Positions 17,649 through 25,316 of a DNA stretch of 64,000 nucleotides are shown in pieces. The translations under genes were made by a program, and so were the position numbers. Origin of the DNA: Candidatus Aalborgicola lynettensis (GTDB lineage: Bacteria; Pseudomonadota; Gammaproteobacteria; Burkholderiales; Burkholderiaceae_C); NCBI GenBank assembly GCA_016719405.1, contig JADJZE010000001.1, forward strand, positions 124,001 through 188,000. Reading direction: 5' to 3'. Position 1 is the first letter of the stretch, and each line of letters starts with the position of its first letter. A model generated the notes under the pieces. That model made no database searches. It was not told where the DNA came from and worked only from the letters and a program-made list of their open reading frames with translations.

Positions 17649-17952
17649 ATGCCTGAAAATTCTCGAATGCACCCCGTAATGGCCCCCGAGCTGGCCTACA
17701 AACTCGCCGCTGCGGTCGACGGCATGCCCGCTTTTCCGCACAGCGTGCAAAAGATTCTGAAGCTCACCCGGGACATGAATTGCGCCGCCAAAGATCTGGT
17801 GCAAGTCATCGAGAAAGACCCGCTGATGTTTTTCTAGAGCCGTTACCCCCCTCGGTAGCCCAGCGTCTGGGCGGTGACCTGGAGGCCACCATTGCAACGC
17901 TGGGTGACGTGCAGGCGCTGTTAGAGGGCAGCAAAATCTTTGTCTACATCTA
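17649..17952 (+). pseudogene. HDOD-domain protein remnant with internal deletion
   Basis: An ATG at 17649 opens the first 62 residues of an HDOD-type protein (AVDGMPAFPHSVQKILKLT, then KDLVQVIEKDPLMFF), stopped by TAG at 17835-17837. In another frame the sequence continues directly with a plausible protein C-terminus (about 17834-17952, ending LLEGSKIFVYI), which looks like the tail of the same or a fused gene. A full HDOD domain is about 200 residues, so most of the gene is missing. Inverted repeat copies b and c flank it, suggesting repeat-mediated decay; an assembly deletion is the alternative. Confidence 0.6.
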
Positions 17953-17980
17953 AAGCGCTGTTCAGGGCCTTCATATTGTC

Positions 17981-18040
17981 TTGGCAAAAAACCCGTTCTC
18001 CGCACGTCTGGTATGCGTTGTTAGCTATGAAAAGTGTAGC
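17981..18040 (-). repeat. 57-bp dispersed repeat, copy c
   Basis: In reverse orientation this reads GCTACACTTTTCATAGCTAA, then a CGCATACCAGACGTGCGG core and a GGGTTTTTTGCCAA end. It lies between the HDOD remnant and the toxin gene. Confidence 0.65.
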
Positions 18041-18079
18041 AAAACATTGCGTGCCCCGTCCCCCAGCCAACTGACTCAC

Positions 18080-18502
18080 TCAGGCGATGTCGAGCAGCAG
18101 ATTGCTGAAAGGATGCTGGCTTTTCCACCGGTACGCATGAAAATCCCGCTCATCCGTGCTCACGATTCGGCCTTCGCCAAACTCCTCGGCCAACAAAACC
18201 AGGGATGCGTCTGCCAAATCCATGGGCAAATCAGCATACTGGCGCATCAATTCAGTGAGGCGCGGCAAATGGTCAGCGCCCATAGCGAAAACACCAACGC
18301 CCTGCGCCGCAAGCGTTTCCACCCAGGCCAGTGTTTTGGTGACCCCGATGCGGCGGAACATCAAATGCACACACTCCACCAGCACAGGGTAGGTCGTCAT
18401 CAGTGGTTCGCGGTTGCTGCGGAAAAATGCAACACACCGGGCGTGGTACGCATCACCTTTGTCGGCCAGCGCCAGCCATGCGCCCGTATCCACCAAAATC
18501 AT
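18080..18502 (-). CDS. PIN-domain toxin (VapC family)
   Basis: 140 residues. Acidic PIN-domain residues are visible: D5 in ILVDTGAWLAL, E43 region in YPVLVECVHLM, then DLADASLVLLAEE and STDERDF near the C-terminus. VapC proteins are Mg-dependent ribonucleases kept inactive by their antitoxin. The start overlaps the stop of the upstream antitoxin gene by 4 nt (ATGA), the standard antitoxin-toxin order. The RNA target cannot be predicted. Confidence 0.85.
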   Translation of the reverse strand: MILVDTGAWLALADKGDAYHARCVAFFRSNREPLMTTYPVLVECVHLMFRRIGVTKTLAWVETLAAQGVGVFAMGADHLPRLTELMRQYADLPMDLADASLVLLAEEFGEGRIVSTDERDFHAYRWKSQHPFSNLLLDIA

Positions 18503-18771
18503 GCCTGAGTGCCTACCTTGGCCGAAAAATCAATGTGCCGTTTGTAGCGGGTGGACAGCTGTTCGTCCGTCTCAATGCAGCCGACAAACCCCACATCCGA
18601 CAGCGCTTGAAAGAAGGGGGAGTCACCACCGCGTTGCGCGTTGTTTGCAGCGTCAGGTGCCTGGGCGATACCATGGCGTTGTTTCACAAACTGCACGAAA
18701 TCGAGTACCTCGGCCTGCAGGTGCGGCGGTAAGGCTAAGATTTCAGATTCAATTTTGTTCGCTGTGGTCAT
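18499..18771 (-). CDS. antitoxin of the PIN-toxin pair (DUF2281-like)
   Basis: 90 residues from ATG 18771. The N-terminus (ESEILALPPHLQAEVLDFVQ) matches the short DUF2281-type antitoxins that precede VapC toxins; the C-terminal half is polar and probably wraps the toxin. The open frame continues upstream to about 18918, but without a plausible start. The 4-nt overlap with the toxin gene supports co-translation and likely autoregulation by the complex. Confidence 0.72.
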   Translation of the reverse strand: MTTANKIESEILALPPHLQAEVLDFVQFVKQRHGIAQAPDAANNAQRGGDSPFFQALSDVGFVGCIETDEQLSTRYKRHIDFSAKVGTQA

Positions 18772-18968
18772 CAATGGATTCCTTATTTGTGCAAACCCAC
18801 TTCCTGCACAGTCCGTGTACGCCATGTTCAGGATAGTGCGATAGAGTGTATTGCACCACCCCGAACTCTGCACAAGCTCTTTTACGCCACGCCACGGTGT
18901 CTGGTTTTTGTTTGACAAGTCCGCATCACCCCGTCTTCAATCCAGAAAACGCGACAAACCCACACAGC

Positions 18969-20551
18969 ATGGCCCTCACTTTATTTGGCCCCCGTTCCCC
19001 TGACGCAGGGTTGCCGCAGCAGTTTTTGCAGGGGTTGCGCACCACCGGGCTGACGCACTGGCTGTGGGTATTGCTGGGGCTCATGGGCGCCAGCGCCTTG
19101 GTGGTGGCGCTGGCACTGGGGGTTTTGCGCGTGCAAACCATCGCCACCGCAGCGCGCCTGACCGAAACCTTTGCCTTGGTGGTAGCCGAGCAAACCACGC
19201 GCACCGTGCAAACCATTGAGCAGCGGCTGGAGCTGACAGCGCACCTGCTGGGGCATCTGGATGCGGCCAACACGGCCAAAGGTGTCGGTGGTTAACGGCA
19301 TGTTTCAGGCGCAAATTCAGGCAATGCCCTTTGTGCGTGCCTTGTGGTTTGTGGATGCGAAGGGCGCCGTGCAATACGAGTCGGACCCCTTGAATTCCGT
19401 CAGCGATGAAGGCCTGCCCGGCATGGATGTGGACTACGTGGCCTTGTTCTCTGCGCAACCGCAGCGCGACTTTTACATGGGCGTTCCGGCGCGGGGCGGT
19501 CAACACGGTGCGTGGCTGATTCATGCGGCACGCCCAGTGCGCTCTGCCAGTGGCGCGGTCACCGGCGTTTTGGTGGCTGCCATCGACACGCGCTACTTTG
19601 AAGCCCTGTGGCGGCACATTGATCTGGGCATTGACGGGTCGATGGGGCTGTTGCGCCGCGACGGCGTGTTGTTGATTCGCAGCCCCTTTGTGGCATCGGC
19701 CATGGGCAAGAGCTTCAAACAACGCCCGGTTTTCACAACCCTGCTGCCCGCCCAGCCCCACGGCAACTACACCGATGCCAGTGGTGTGGATGGTGTGCAA
19801 CGCATGTTCAGCTACCGCACCCTGTCGGCACACCCCGACATGGTGGTCATTGTGGGACAGTCTTACGCGCAGGTGCTGGCGCCCTGGTGGCGCTGGGTGC
19901 GCCTGGTGCTGCTGGTGTGGGTGGGTTCGTGGGGTGGCATGTTTGGCATTGCGTATTTTTTGGCCCGGGTATGGCGGCAAAAGCAGGATTCCGAGCACAC
20001 GCTGCGCGCCAGCGAGGCGCGTTACCGCTCTTTGTACCAGCATGCCATGGATGCCATTTTGGTCACCCGTACGGATGGGCGGGTGTTGCACGCCAACCCG
20101 GCCGCGTGTGCCCTTTTTGACCGAACCGAGGCCGACATTCAGGCTCTGGGGCGCACTGGCTTGCTGGATGTAAGCGACCCCCGACTGGCTGTGGCACTGG
20201 CCACCCGGGCGGCCACGGGGCACTTTCGCGGCGAGTTGACTTTTATTCGCGCCAATGGTGACCGGTTTCCCGGTGAATTCACCACCTCGGTGTTCACAGC
20301 AGGAAATGGTGAAATCCACACCACCATCATCATTCGGGATGTTTCCGAGCGCAAAAAAACCGATGCCGCCCTGCAGCAATACGCCGACAAATTGCAGGTG
20401 CTCTCCCGGCGCATTATTGATACCCAGGAGGCCGAGCGCAGGCGCCTGGCCAGCGAGCTGCACGATGAACTGGGCCAGTCCTTAACGGCCCTCAAAATCA
20501 ACCTGCAGTCCGGTGTGCTGTTCAAAAATCGCAGCCTGGAGGCGTTGAATC
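18969..20551 (+). pseudogene. membrane sensor histidine kinase (NarL-type partner), frameshifted and 3'-truncated
   Basis: ATG 18969 opens an N-terminus with one membrane helix (WLWVLLGLMGASALVVALALGVL) that stops at 19295. The protein continues in another frame from about 19290: a periplasmic Cache-like sensor (FVRALWFVDAKGAVQYES), a second membrane helix (RLVLLVWVGSWGGMFGIAYF), a PAS domain (YRSLYQHAMDAILVT) and a HisKA_3 box (ELHDELGQSLTALKINLQ). Homology ends near 20551, before the HATPase domain, where a corrupted G-rich block begins. A single-base error at 19.29 kb plus a bad join could explain this, or it is a true pseudogene. The following LuxR-type fragment was probably its regulator. 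Confidence 0.72.
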
Positions 20552-20789
20552 GAAAACCGGGTGGGGAGGGCAAAGTTGAGTTGGCAGCCGTTGCGTTTGG
20601 CTGGAACCGCAGTCCCAGGGTTGGAAGGGGCGTGGTGATTCAAGAGGGGGGGGGCGGCTGGGCGCACGGTGGGGGTGAACTGCAGGACAGGGCAGGGTTC
20701 CGCAGTGTGGGTTGGCCCCATTGGAGGACCGACCCGGTTGTTCTTGCCACCACGGTGGCGAGCCGCAAAGGGGGGGGGGGGCGGACGCT
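20552..20789. other. corrupted G-rich block between kinase and regulator fragments
   Basis: About 240 bp with runs of 9 G (20646-20654) and 12 G (20770-20781). The kinase ATPase domain and the regulator's N-terminal phosphoacceptor region should lie here but are absent. One frame stays open but has no resemblance to either family. Confidence 0.6.
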
Positions 20790-21296
20790 GGCGCTGGTGG
20801 AACAATTGCGACCCGATGTGGTGCTGATGGACATCACCATGCCCGCGCCCAACGGGCTGGATGCCACCCTGCTGGTGACCCGGCAGTGGCCCCAAACCCG
20901 CACACCTCCAGTACGAAAACAGGACGTGGCCTTGGCGGGGCTGCTGGTTATTTGCTCAAAGATGCAGCGCCTGCCGAATTACACACCGCCATACACACCG
21001 TGTTGGCGGGCCGTGTCTACCTGAGCCCCGCCGTGTCGCAAGACGTGATTGGTGCCTATGTGCACACCCTGCGCGGCGAACGCGCCGCCGAGCCGGGTTT
21101 GAGCCCACGCCAGCGCGAGGTATTGCAACTGGTGGCACAGGGCCACAGCACCAAAGAAATTGCGCGTTTGCTCGGTCTGTCTGCCAAAACGGTAGAAACC
21201 CACCGCAGCCGGCTGATGCAGCAACTGGGCATTCACGAGGTAACCGCCCTGGTGCGCTATGCCCTGCGCACGGGACTGGTGCGCGCAGACCATTAG
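20790..21296 (+). pseudogene. LuxR/NarL-type response regulator, N-terminal part lost
   Basis: The first readable part (from about 20790) is the middle of a REC domain with the phospho-Asp strand PDVVLMDITMPAPNGLDA. Near 20925 the frame changes and some residues are missing; it resumes as AAGYLLKDAAPAELHTAI, then a full LuxR-type helix-turn-helix (LSPRQREVLQLVAQGHSTKE...LGLSAKTVETHRSRLMQQL) to the stop at 21296. The DNA-binding half is intact and could be a complete domain in the real genome. It lies downstream of the matching HisKA_3 kinase. Confidence 0.75.
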
Positions 21297-21312
21297 CGCT
21301 GTCGGGTGATGA

Positions 21313-21328
21313 CCCTACACGGGTAGGG
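21313..21328. promoter_or_regulatory. perfect inverted repeat, candidate operator
   Basis: CCCTAC-ACGG-GTAGGG, 6-bp perfect arms with a 4-bp spacer, lies between the LuxR-type regulator stop and the REC-only gene. The symmetry suits a dimeric NarL/LuxR-type regulator such as the one just upstream. Binding is an inference. Confidence 0.4.
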
Positions 21329-21376
21329 GTGTTGACCCGATTTCCTTCACACCGGTGCACCCCTACAGTGGGCACT

Positions 21377-21766
21377 ATGGCACTGCGTACTTTCCTGGTA
21401 GACGATAACCTGACGTTTCTCACCGCAGTGTGCGGGTTTTTGGCGCAACTGCCAGAAGTGGATGTCATAGGCCAATCCACGCGGGGGGTCGATGCACTGG
21501 AACAGATTGAACAATGCAAGCCGGATGTGGTGCTGTTGGACCTGGCGCTGCCCGACGTCAACGGCATTGACGTGGGCCTGACCCTGAGCTTTTGGAAGCA
21601 GCCACCACACATCATTATTTTGTCAATGCACGACAGTGCGGGCTATGTGGCAATGGCCGAAAAGCTGGGTGCACTGGCCTTTGTGAACAAGGCGGACTTT
21701 GTCAGCGAGTTGCCCGTCTTGCTGGGTTTGCTCGCCACGCGGCCACCGCGAGAGACCTGCAAATGA
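21377..21766 (+). CDS. single-domain response regulator (REC only)
   Basis: 129 residues from ATG 21377. Receiver features: acidic pair in TFLVDDNLTFL, phospho-Asp in VVLLDLALPDVNG, Ser/Thr switch in IIILSMHDS and Lys in FVNKADFV. No output domain follows, so it may act as a phosphate shuttle or protein-interaction switch. An inverted repeat (21313-21328) lies upstream and a REC-GGDEF gene downstream on the same strand. Confidence 0.82.
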   Translation: MALRTFLVDDNLTFLTAVCGFLAQLPEVDVIGQSTRGVDALEQIEQCKPDVVLLDLALPDVNGIDVGLTLSFWKQPPHIIILSMHDSAGYVAMAEKLGALAFVNKADFVSELPVLLGLLATRPPRETCK

Positions 21767-21901
21767 GAGGCATGCCGAAGCATGCAACCCGGCGCTTGTT
21801 TGTTTGGGGTGGGGTACTGTGTCACGCAATTTTTGAACGATCCGGCGGTATGCAATTGACGGCCTATATCCGCCAGGGTTTCAAGGAAGGGGGGCATTGA
21901 A

Positions 21902-22876
21902 ATGTCTGAAAACCCAACTGCCGTGAGCGGGCTGCTGGTGCCAGACATGGGGCAACCCATCCGGCCCAAACTGCTGCTGGTTGATGACCAGGCCGTCAAT
22001 ATCCAGGTTCTGTACCAGGCATTTTCTGCTGACCATCAGTTGATTGTGGCCCGCAGCGGTGCCCGTGCCCTGGAGATATGTGCTGCACAGCAGCCCGATT
22101 TGGTGCTGCTGGATGTGGTGATGCCGGACATAGATGGCTACGAGGTGTGCAAGCGGCTGAAGGCGGACCCTGCAACATGCGACATCCCGGTTATTTTTGT
22201 CACTTCGCATACGGACGAAGCACAGGAGGCCCATGGCCTGGATGTGGGTGCGGTGGACTTCATATCCAAACCCTTCAGCACCAAAATTGTGCGGGCCAGG
22301 GTCAATACCCACATTACGCTCAAAAGGCAGTCTGACCAGCTGCGCAGTTGGGTGTATGTGGATAGGCTGACGGGGGTGTACAACCGGCGCTTTTTTGACG
22401 ACCGTCTGAAGTCGGAATGGGGCCGCGCTGCACGCAACCGCACGCCCTTGAGTTTGCTGATGCTCGATGTCGATTATTTCAAGCGCTATAACGATCACTA
22501 CGGCCACCAAGCGGGCGACATGTGTCTGCGGTGCGTGGCAACGGCGATTCAGGAAAAGCTGCAACGCCCGGGCGATCATGTTGCGCGCTACGGTGGCGAG
22601 GAATTTGCCTGCATATTGCCCGATACCGATCTGGCGGCGGCGACCCATGTGGCCCAGGCCATTCGGGCGAATGTTTTCGCTGCGCGGATGCCGCACCTTG
22701 CCTCGGACCTGGCCCCTGTTGTAACGGTGAGTGTGGGCGTGTGCACCAAGTTGGCAGTGCAGGCGGGCACTGCGCATGATTTGCTGTGCCAAGCGGATGT
22801 GCAGCTGTTTGCTGCAAAGCGGGGCGGGCGCAACGCAGTCTGTGCCGCAGTGTTGACGCCGTCCGCTGGGCTATAG
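21902..22876 (+). CDS. response regulator diguanylate cyclase (REC-GGDEF)
   Basis: 324 residues. The REC domain (about 22-140) has KLLLVDDQAVNIQVL, phospho-Asp in LVLLDVVMPDIDGYE, T in FVTSHTD and K in FISKPFS. The GGDEF domain (about 165-320) has LTGVYNRRFFDD, LDVDYFKRYNDHYGH, active-site GGEEF, and an RPGD inhibitory site five residues before it. It is expected to make c-di-GMP when phosphorylated, like WspR or PleD. A strong AAGGAAGGGGGG ribosome-binding region precedes the ATG. It is the second cyclase in the window. Confidence 0.9.
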   Translation: MSENPTAVSGLLVPDMGQPIRPKLLLVDDQAVNIQVLYQAFSADHQLIVARSGARALEICAAQQPDLVLLDVVMPDIDGYEVCKRLKADPATCDIPVIFVTSHTDEAQEAHGLDVGAVDFISKPFSTKIVRARVNTHITLKRQSDQLRSWVYVDRLTGVYNRRFFDDRLKSEWGRAARNRTPLSLLMLDVDYFKRYNDHYGHQAGDMCLRCVATAIQEKLQRPGDHVARYGGEEFACILPDTDLAAATHVAQAIRANVFAARMPHLASDLAPVVTVSVGVCTKLAVQAGTAHDLLCQADVQLFAAKRGGRNAVCAAVLTPSAGL

Positions 22877-22983
22877 TTCCCCGGGGCCCAAAGGCAAGCA
22901 GAACCCACACCACGGCGCGTGCGGTGGCGAGCTTTTATGATGGGGCCCGGGCCGCGCTGGCCTGTATTTTTTGAACCTACCGT

Positions 22984-23391
22984 ATGAAATTTATTATTGA
23001 TAACTGGATGTTGATCTCTGTGGCCCTGTTTTCGGGGGCCTTGCTGCTGTGGCCGGTGATTCAGGGGGCCGCCGTTTCCGGGGTCGATCCGGCAACGGCG
23101 GTGCAATTGATGAACCGTGAAAAAGCCGTGGTGGTGGACGTGTGCGACGCCGGCGAGTTTGCCGCCGGCCATGTCGGGGGCGCCAAAAATGTCCCCCTGG
23201 CGGAGCTGGAGAAAAAATTGCCCGGTGTGGTCAAAAACAAGGCATTGCCTTTGATTTTGGTGTGCCAGTCGGGTGCGCGCTCTGCGCGGGCCGTTGCCGC
23301 GGCCAAGCAACTGGGGTATGAGAAGACCCAATCACTGGCGGGCGGCCTGGCGGCCTGGCGTGCGGCCAATTTGCCGGTTGAGAAAGGTTGA
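22984..23391 (+). CDS. membrane-anchored rhodanese-domain protein
   Basis: 135 residues: an N-terminal membrane segment (WMLISVALFSGALLLWPVI) followed by a single rhodanese domain with VVVDVCDAGEFAAGHVGGA and the active-site loop VCQSGARSARA, whose Cys carries persulfide sulfur. It is related to YibN, which in many proteobacteria precedes grxC and secB, exactly as here. The domain should face the cytoplasm or periplasm near the membrane; the physiological sulfur acceptor is unknown. It ends 5 bp before the glutaredoxin start. Confidence 0.88.
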   Translation: MKFIIDNWMLISVALFSGALLLWPVIQGAAVSGVDPATAVQLMNREKAVVVDVCDAGEFAAGHVGGAKNVPLAELEKKLPGVVKNKALPLILVCQSGARSARAVAAAKQLGYEKTQSLAGGLAAWRAANLPVEKG

Positions 23392-23396
23392 ACACC

Positions 23397-23657
23397 ATGC
23401 AAGCTGTCACCATGTACACCACTGCGGTATGCCCGTTTTGCATACAGGCCAAGCGGCTTCTGCAGTCCAGGGGGGTTACGCACATCGAAGAAATTCGTGT
23501 GGACACGCAGCCCGAAGAGCGCGCCAAAATGATGGCCCGCACAGGGCGACGCACAGTGCCGCAAATCTACATTGGCAGCACCCATGTGGGGGGATGCGAC
23601 GACCTTATGGCCCTGGATGCCCAGGGTGGCCTGATGGCCCTGCTTAACCCCACATAA
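23397..23657 (+). CDS. grxC: glutaredoxin 3
   Basis: 86 residues from ATG 23397. The CPFC active site (TTAVCPFCIQAKRLL) differs from the usual CPYC by one conservative change. The cis-Pro (RRTVPQIYIG) and the GGCDDL glutathione-binding loop are present. It reduces disulfides using glutathione. It lies in the conserved rhodanese-grxC-secB-gpsA order. Confidence 0.93.
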   Translation: MQAVTMYTTAVCPFCIQAKRLLQSRGVTHIEEIRVDTQPEERAKMMARTGRRTVPQIYIGSTHVGGCDDLMALDAQGGLMALLNPT

Positions 23658-23770
23658 GGTTTGCTGGGACCTGGCCCGGTGCGGCCTGAGATAATCCGCC
23701 GCTAAATTGTTTTTTTGTCAGCCTGTTCAGCGCCGTTGGGTGGGCTTTTTTAACGTGAAAGAGTGATTCC

Positions 23771-24223
23771 ATGTCCGACCTAGAGCCCGTATTTTTGATC
23801 CAGCGTGTCTACCTCAAGGAGGCGTCCCTGGAGCAACCCAATTCACCGCAAATCATGTTGTCGTCGGAACAGCCGGCAGTTGATGTGGGGATCGCCGTGG
23901 ATACCCTGCAGGTTGCGGATGGCATTTTTGAGGGCAGTGTGACCGCTACGGTGCATGCCACGATCAAGGAAAAAACCGTGTTTCTGGTCGAAGTCAAACA
24001 GGCTGGTATTTTTGAAATCCGCAACCTGAACGTCGACAGCGTCCAGCAAATCCTGGGGATCAGCTGCCCGCAAATCATCTACCCGTATTTGCGTGGCAAT
24101 GTTGCCGATCTCATCCAGCGTGCGGGCTTCCCGCCGGTGAATTTGTCGGAATTGAATTTCCAGATGATGTACGACAAGCGCAAAGAAAACGCCGCTGCGG
24201 ACGGCGACAAGCTGCCCCAGTAA
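23771..24223 (+). CDS. secB: protein-export chaperone SecB
   Basis: 150 residues. The SecB core is clear: IQRVYLKEASLEQPNSP, FLVEVKQAGIFEI, and the family stretch CPQIIYPYLRGNVADLIQRAGFPPVNL. SecB is a cytoplasmic tetramer that holds preproteins unfolded and delivers them to SecA. The acidic, lysine-rich tail is typical of Burkholderiales. It is followed by gpsA, as in many proteobacteria. Confidence 0.97.
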   Translation: MSDLEPVFLIQRVYLKEASLEQPNSPQIMLSSEQPAVDVGIAVDTLQVADGIFEGSVTATVHATIKEKTVFLVEVKQAGIFEIRNLNVDSVQQILGISCPQIIYPYLRGNVADLIQRAGFPPVNLSELNFQMMYDKRKENAAADGDKLPQ

Positions 24224-24230
24224 GTTTGCG

Positions 24231-24287
24231 GTCTTTTCCACGTAAACCCGCATGCATAGTGCGCAAGCAGCTATGAAAATAATAGTG
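24231..24287 (-). repeat. 57-bp dispersed repeat, copy d, overlapping the gpsA start
   Basis: In reverse this reads CTATTATTTTCATAGCTGCT, then TGCGCAC and a diverged tail. The gpsA start codon (24273-24275) and its first codons lie inside the element's end. Confidence 0.7.
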
Positions 24288-25289
24288 ATCGGCGGTGGTG
24301 CGTGGGGTACTGCATTGGCGTTGAGCGCCGCACGCAACGGTGGTAACGGTGCCGCTGTGACCCTGTGGGTGCGTGACGCCGAGCAGGCCCGCACCTTGGC
24401 GCAGCAGCGTGAAAACAGGCGCTACCTGCCGGGCTATGCGCTTGCGCCGGGCCTGCAGGTCAGTGCCCAGCCATTGCCGGGTTTGCTGGCAGGGCCAACC
24501 CCGTTTGATTTGGCCATCATTGCCTCGCCCATGGCCGGGTTGCGCGGTTTGCTGGTGCAGTTGCAGGGTTGCGGCGTGCCGGTCGCGTGGTTGTGCAAGG
24601 GTTTTGAAGCCAGCCAGGACGGTGGCCCGGGCCTGTTGGGGCATGAGGTGCAGGCCCAAGTGGCGCCCGCTCTGTGTGCCGGTGTGCTCAGCGGCCCGAG
24701 CTTTGCCCAGGAGGTCGCCCAGGGTCTGCCCACTGCGCTGGTAGCCGCCAGTACCGATGCCACCCTGCGCGATATGCTGGTGGCGGCCTTTCACAGTCCG
24801 GCGCTGCGTGTGTACGCCAACGACGACGTGGTGGGTGTGGAAGTGGGGGGGGCGGTTAAAAATGTGATGGCCATTGCCACCGGCCTGTGCGACGGCTTGC
24901 AACTGGGCCTGAACGCCCGAGCGGCGTTAATTACCCGCGGTTTGGCCGAAATGACCCGCCTGGGCTTGGCACTGGGTGCCCGGGCTGACACCTTTATGGG
25001 CTTGAGTGGCCTGGGCGATTTGGTGCTGACCGCCACAGGCGATTTGTCGCGCAACCGCCGTGTCGGTTTGGCGCTGGCACAGGGGCACACGCTGGCGCAG
25101 GCGGTGCAGGCGCTGGGGCATGTGGCCGAAGGGGTGTATTGCGCCCGCACGGTGGTGCAGCGGGCACAGAGCCTGGGCATTGATATGCCGATCGCCCAGA
25201 GTGTGGTGGATTTGCTGGATGGCACGGTGCGCCCCGATCAGGCCGTGGCCGCGCTGATGGGGCGCGAGCCCGCCAGCGAGAGCGTGTAA
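24273..25289 (+). CDS. gpsA: NAD(P)-dependent glycerol-3-phosphate dehydrogenase
   Basis: 338 residues from ATG 24273. The N-terminus MKIIVIGGGAWGTALAL is the GxGxWG dinucleotide site. Further motifs: KGFEAS, LSGPSFAQEVAQGLPTALV, the catalytic-lysine region GGAVKNVMAIATGLCDGL, and TFMGLSGLGDLVLTATG. It reduces dihydroxyacetone phosphate to glycerol-3-phosphate for phospholipid synthesis. An upstream in-frame ATG (24252) would add seven residues encoded by repeat copy d and is less likely. Oddly, the start codon itself lies in the repeat. Confidence 0.95.
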   Translation: MKIIVIGGGAWGTALALSAARNGGNGAAVTLWVRDAEQARTLAQQRENRRYLPGYALAPGLQVSAQPLPGLLAGPTPFDLAIIASPMAGLRGLLVQLQGCGVPVAWLCKGFEASQDGGPGLLGHEVQAQVAPALCAGVLSGPSFAQEVAQGLPTALVAASTDATLRDMLVAAFHSPALRVYANDDVVGVEVGGAVKNVMAIATGLCDGLQLGLNARAALITRGLAEMTRLGLALGARADTFMGLSGLGDLVLTATGDLSRNRRVGLALAQGHTLAQAVQALGHVAEGVYCARTVVQRAQSLGIDMPIAQSVVDLLDGTVRPDQAVAALMGREPASESV

Positions 25290-25316
25290 GGCCTTCGTTT
25301 GGGGGCAGGCGCCGCG

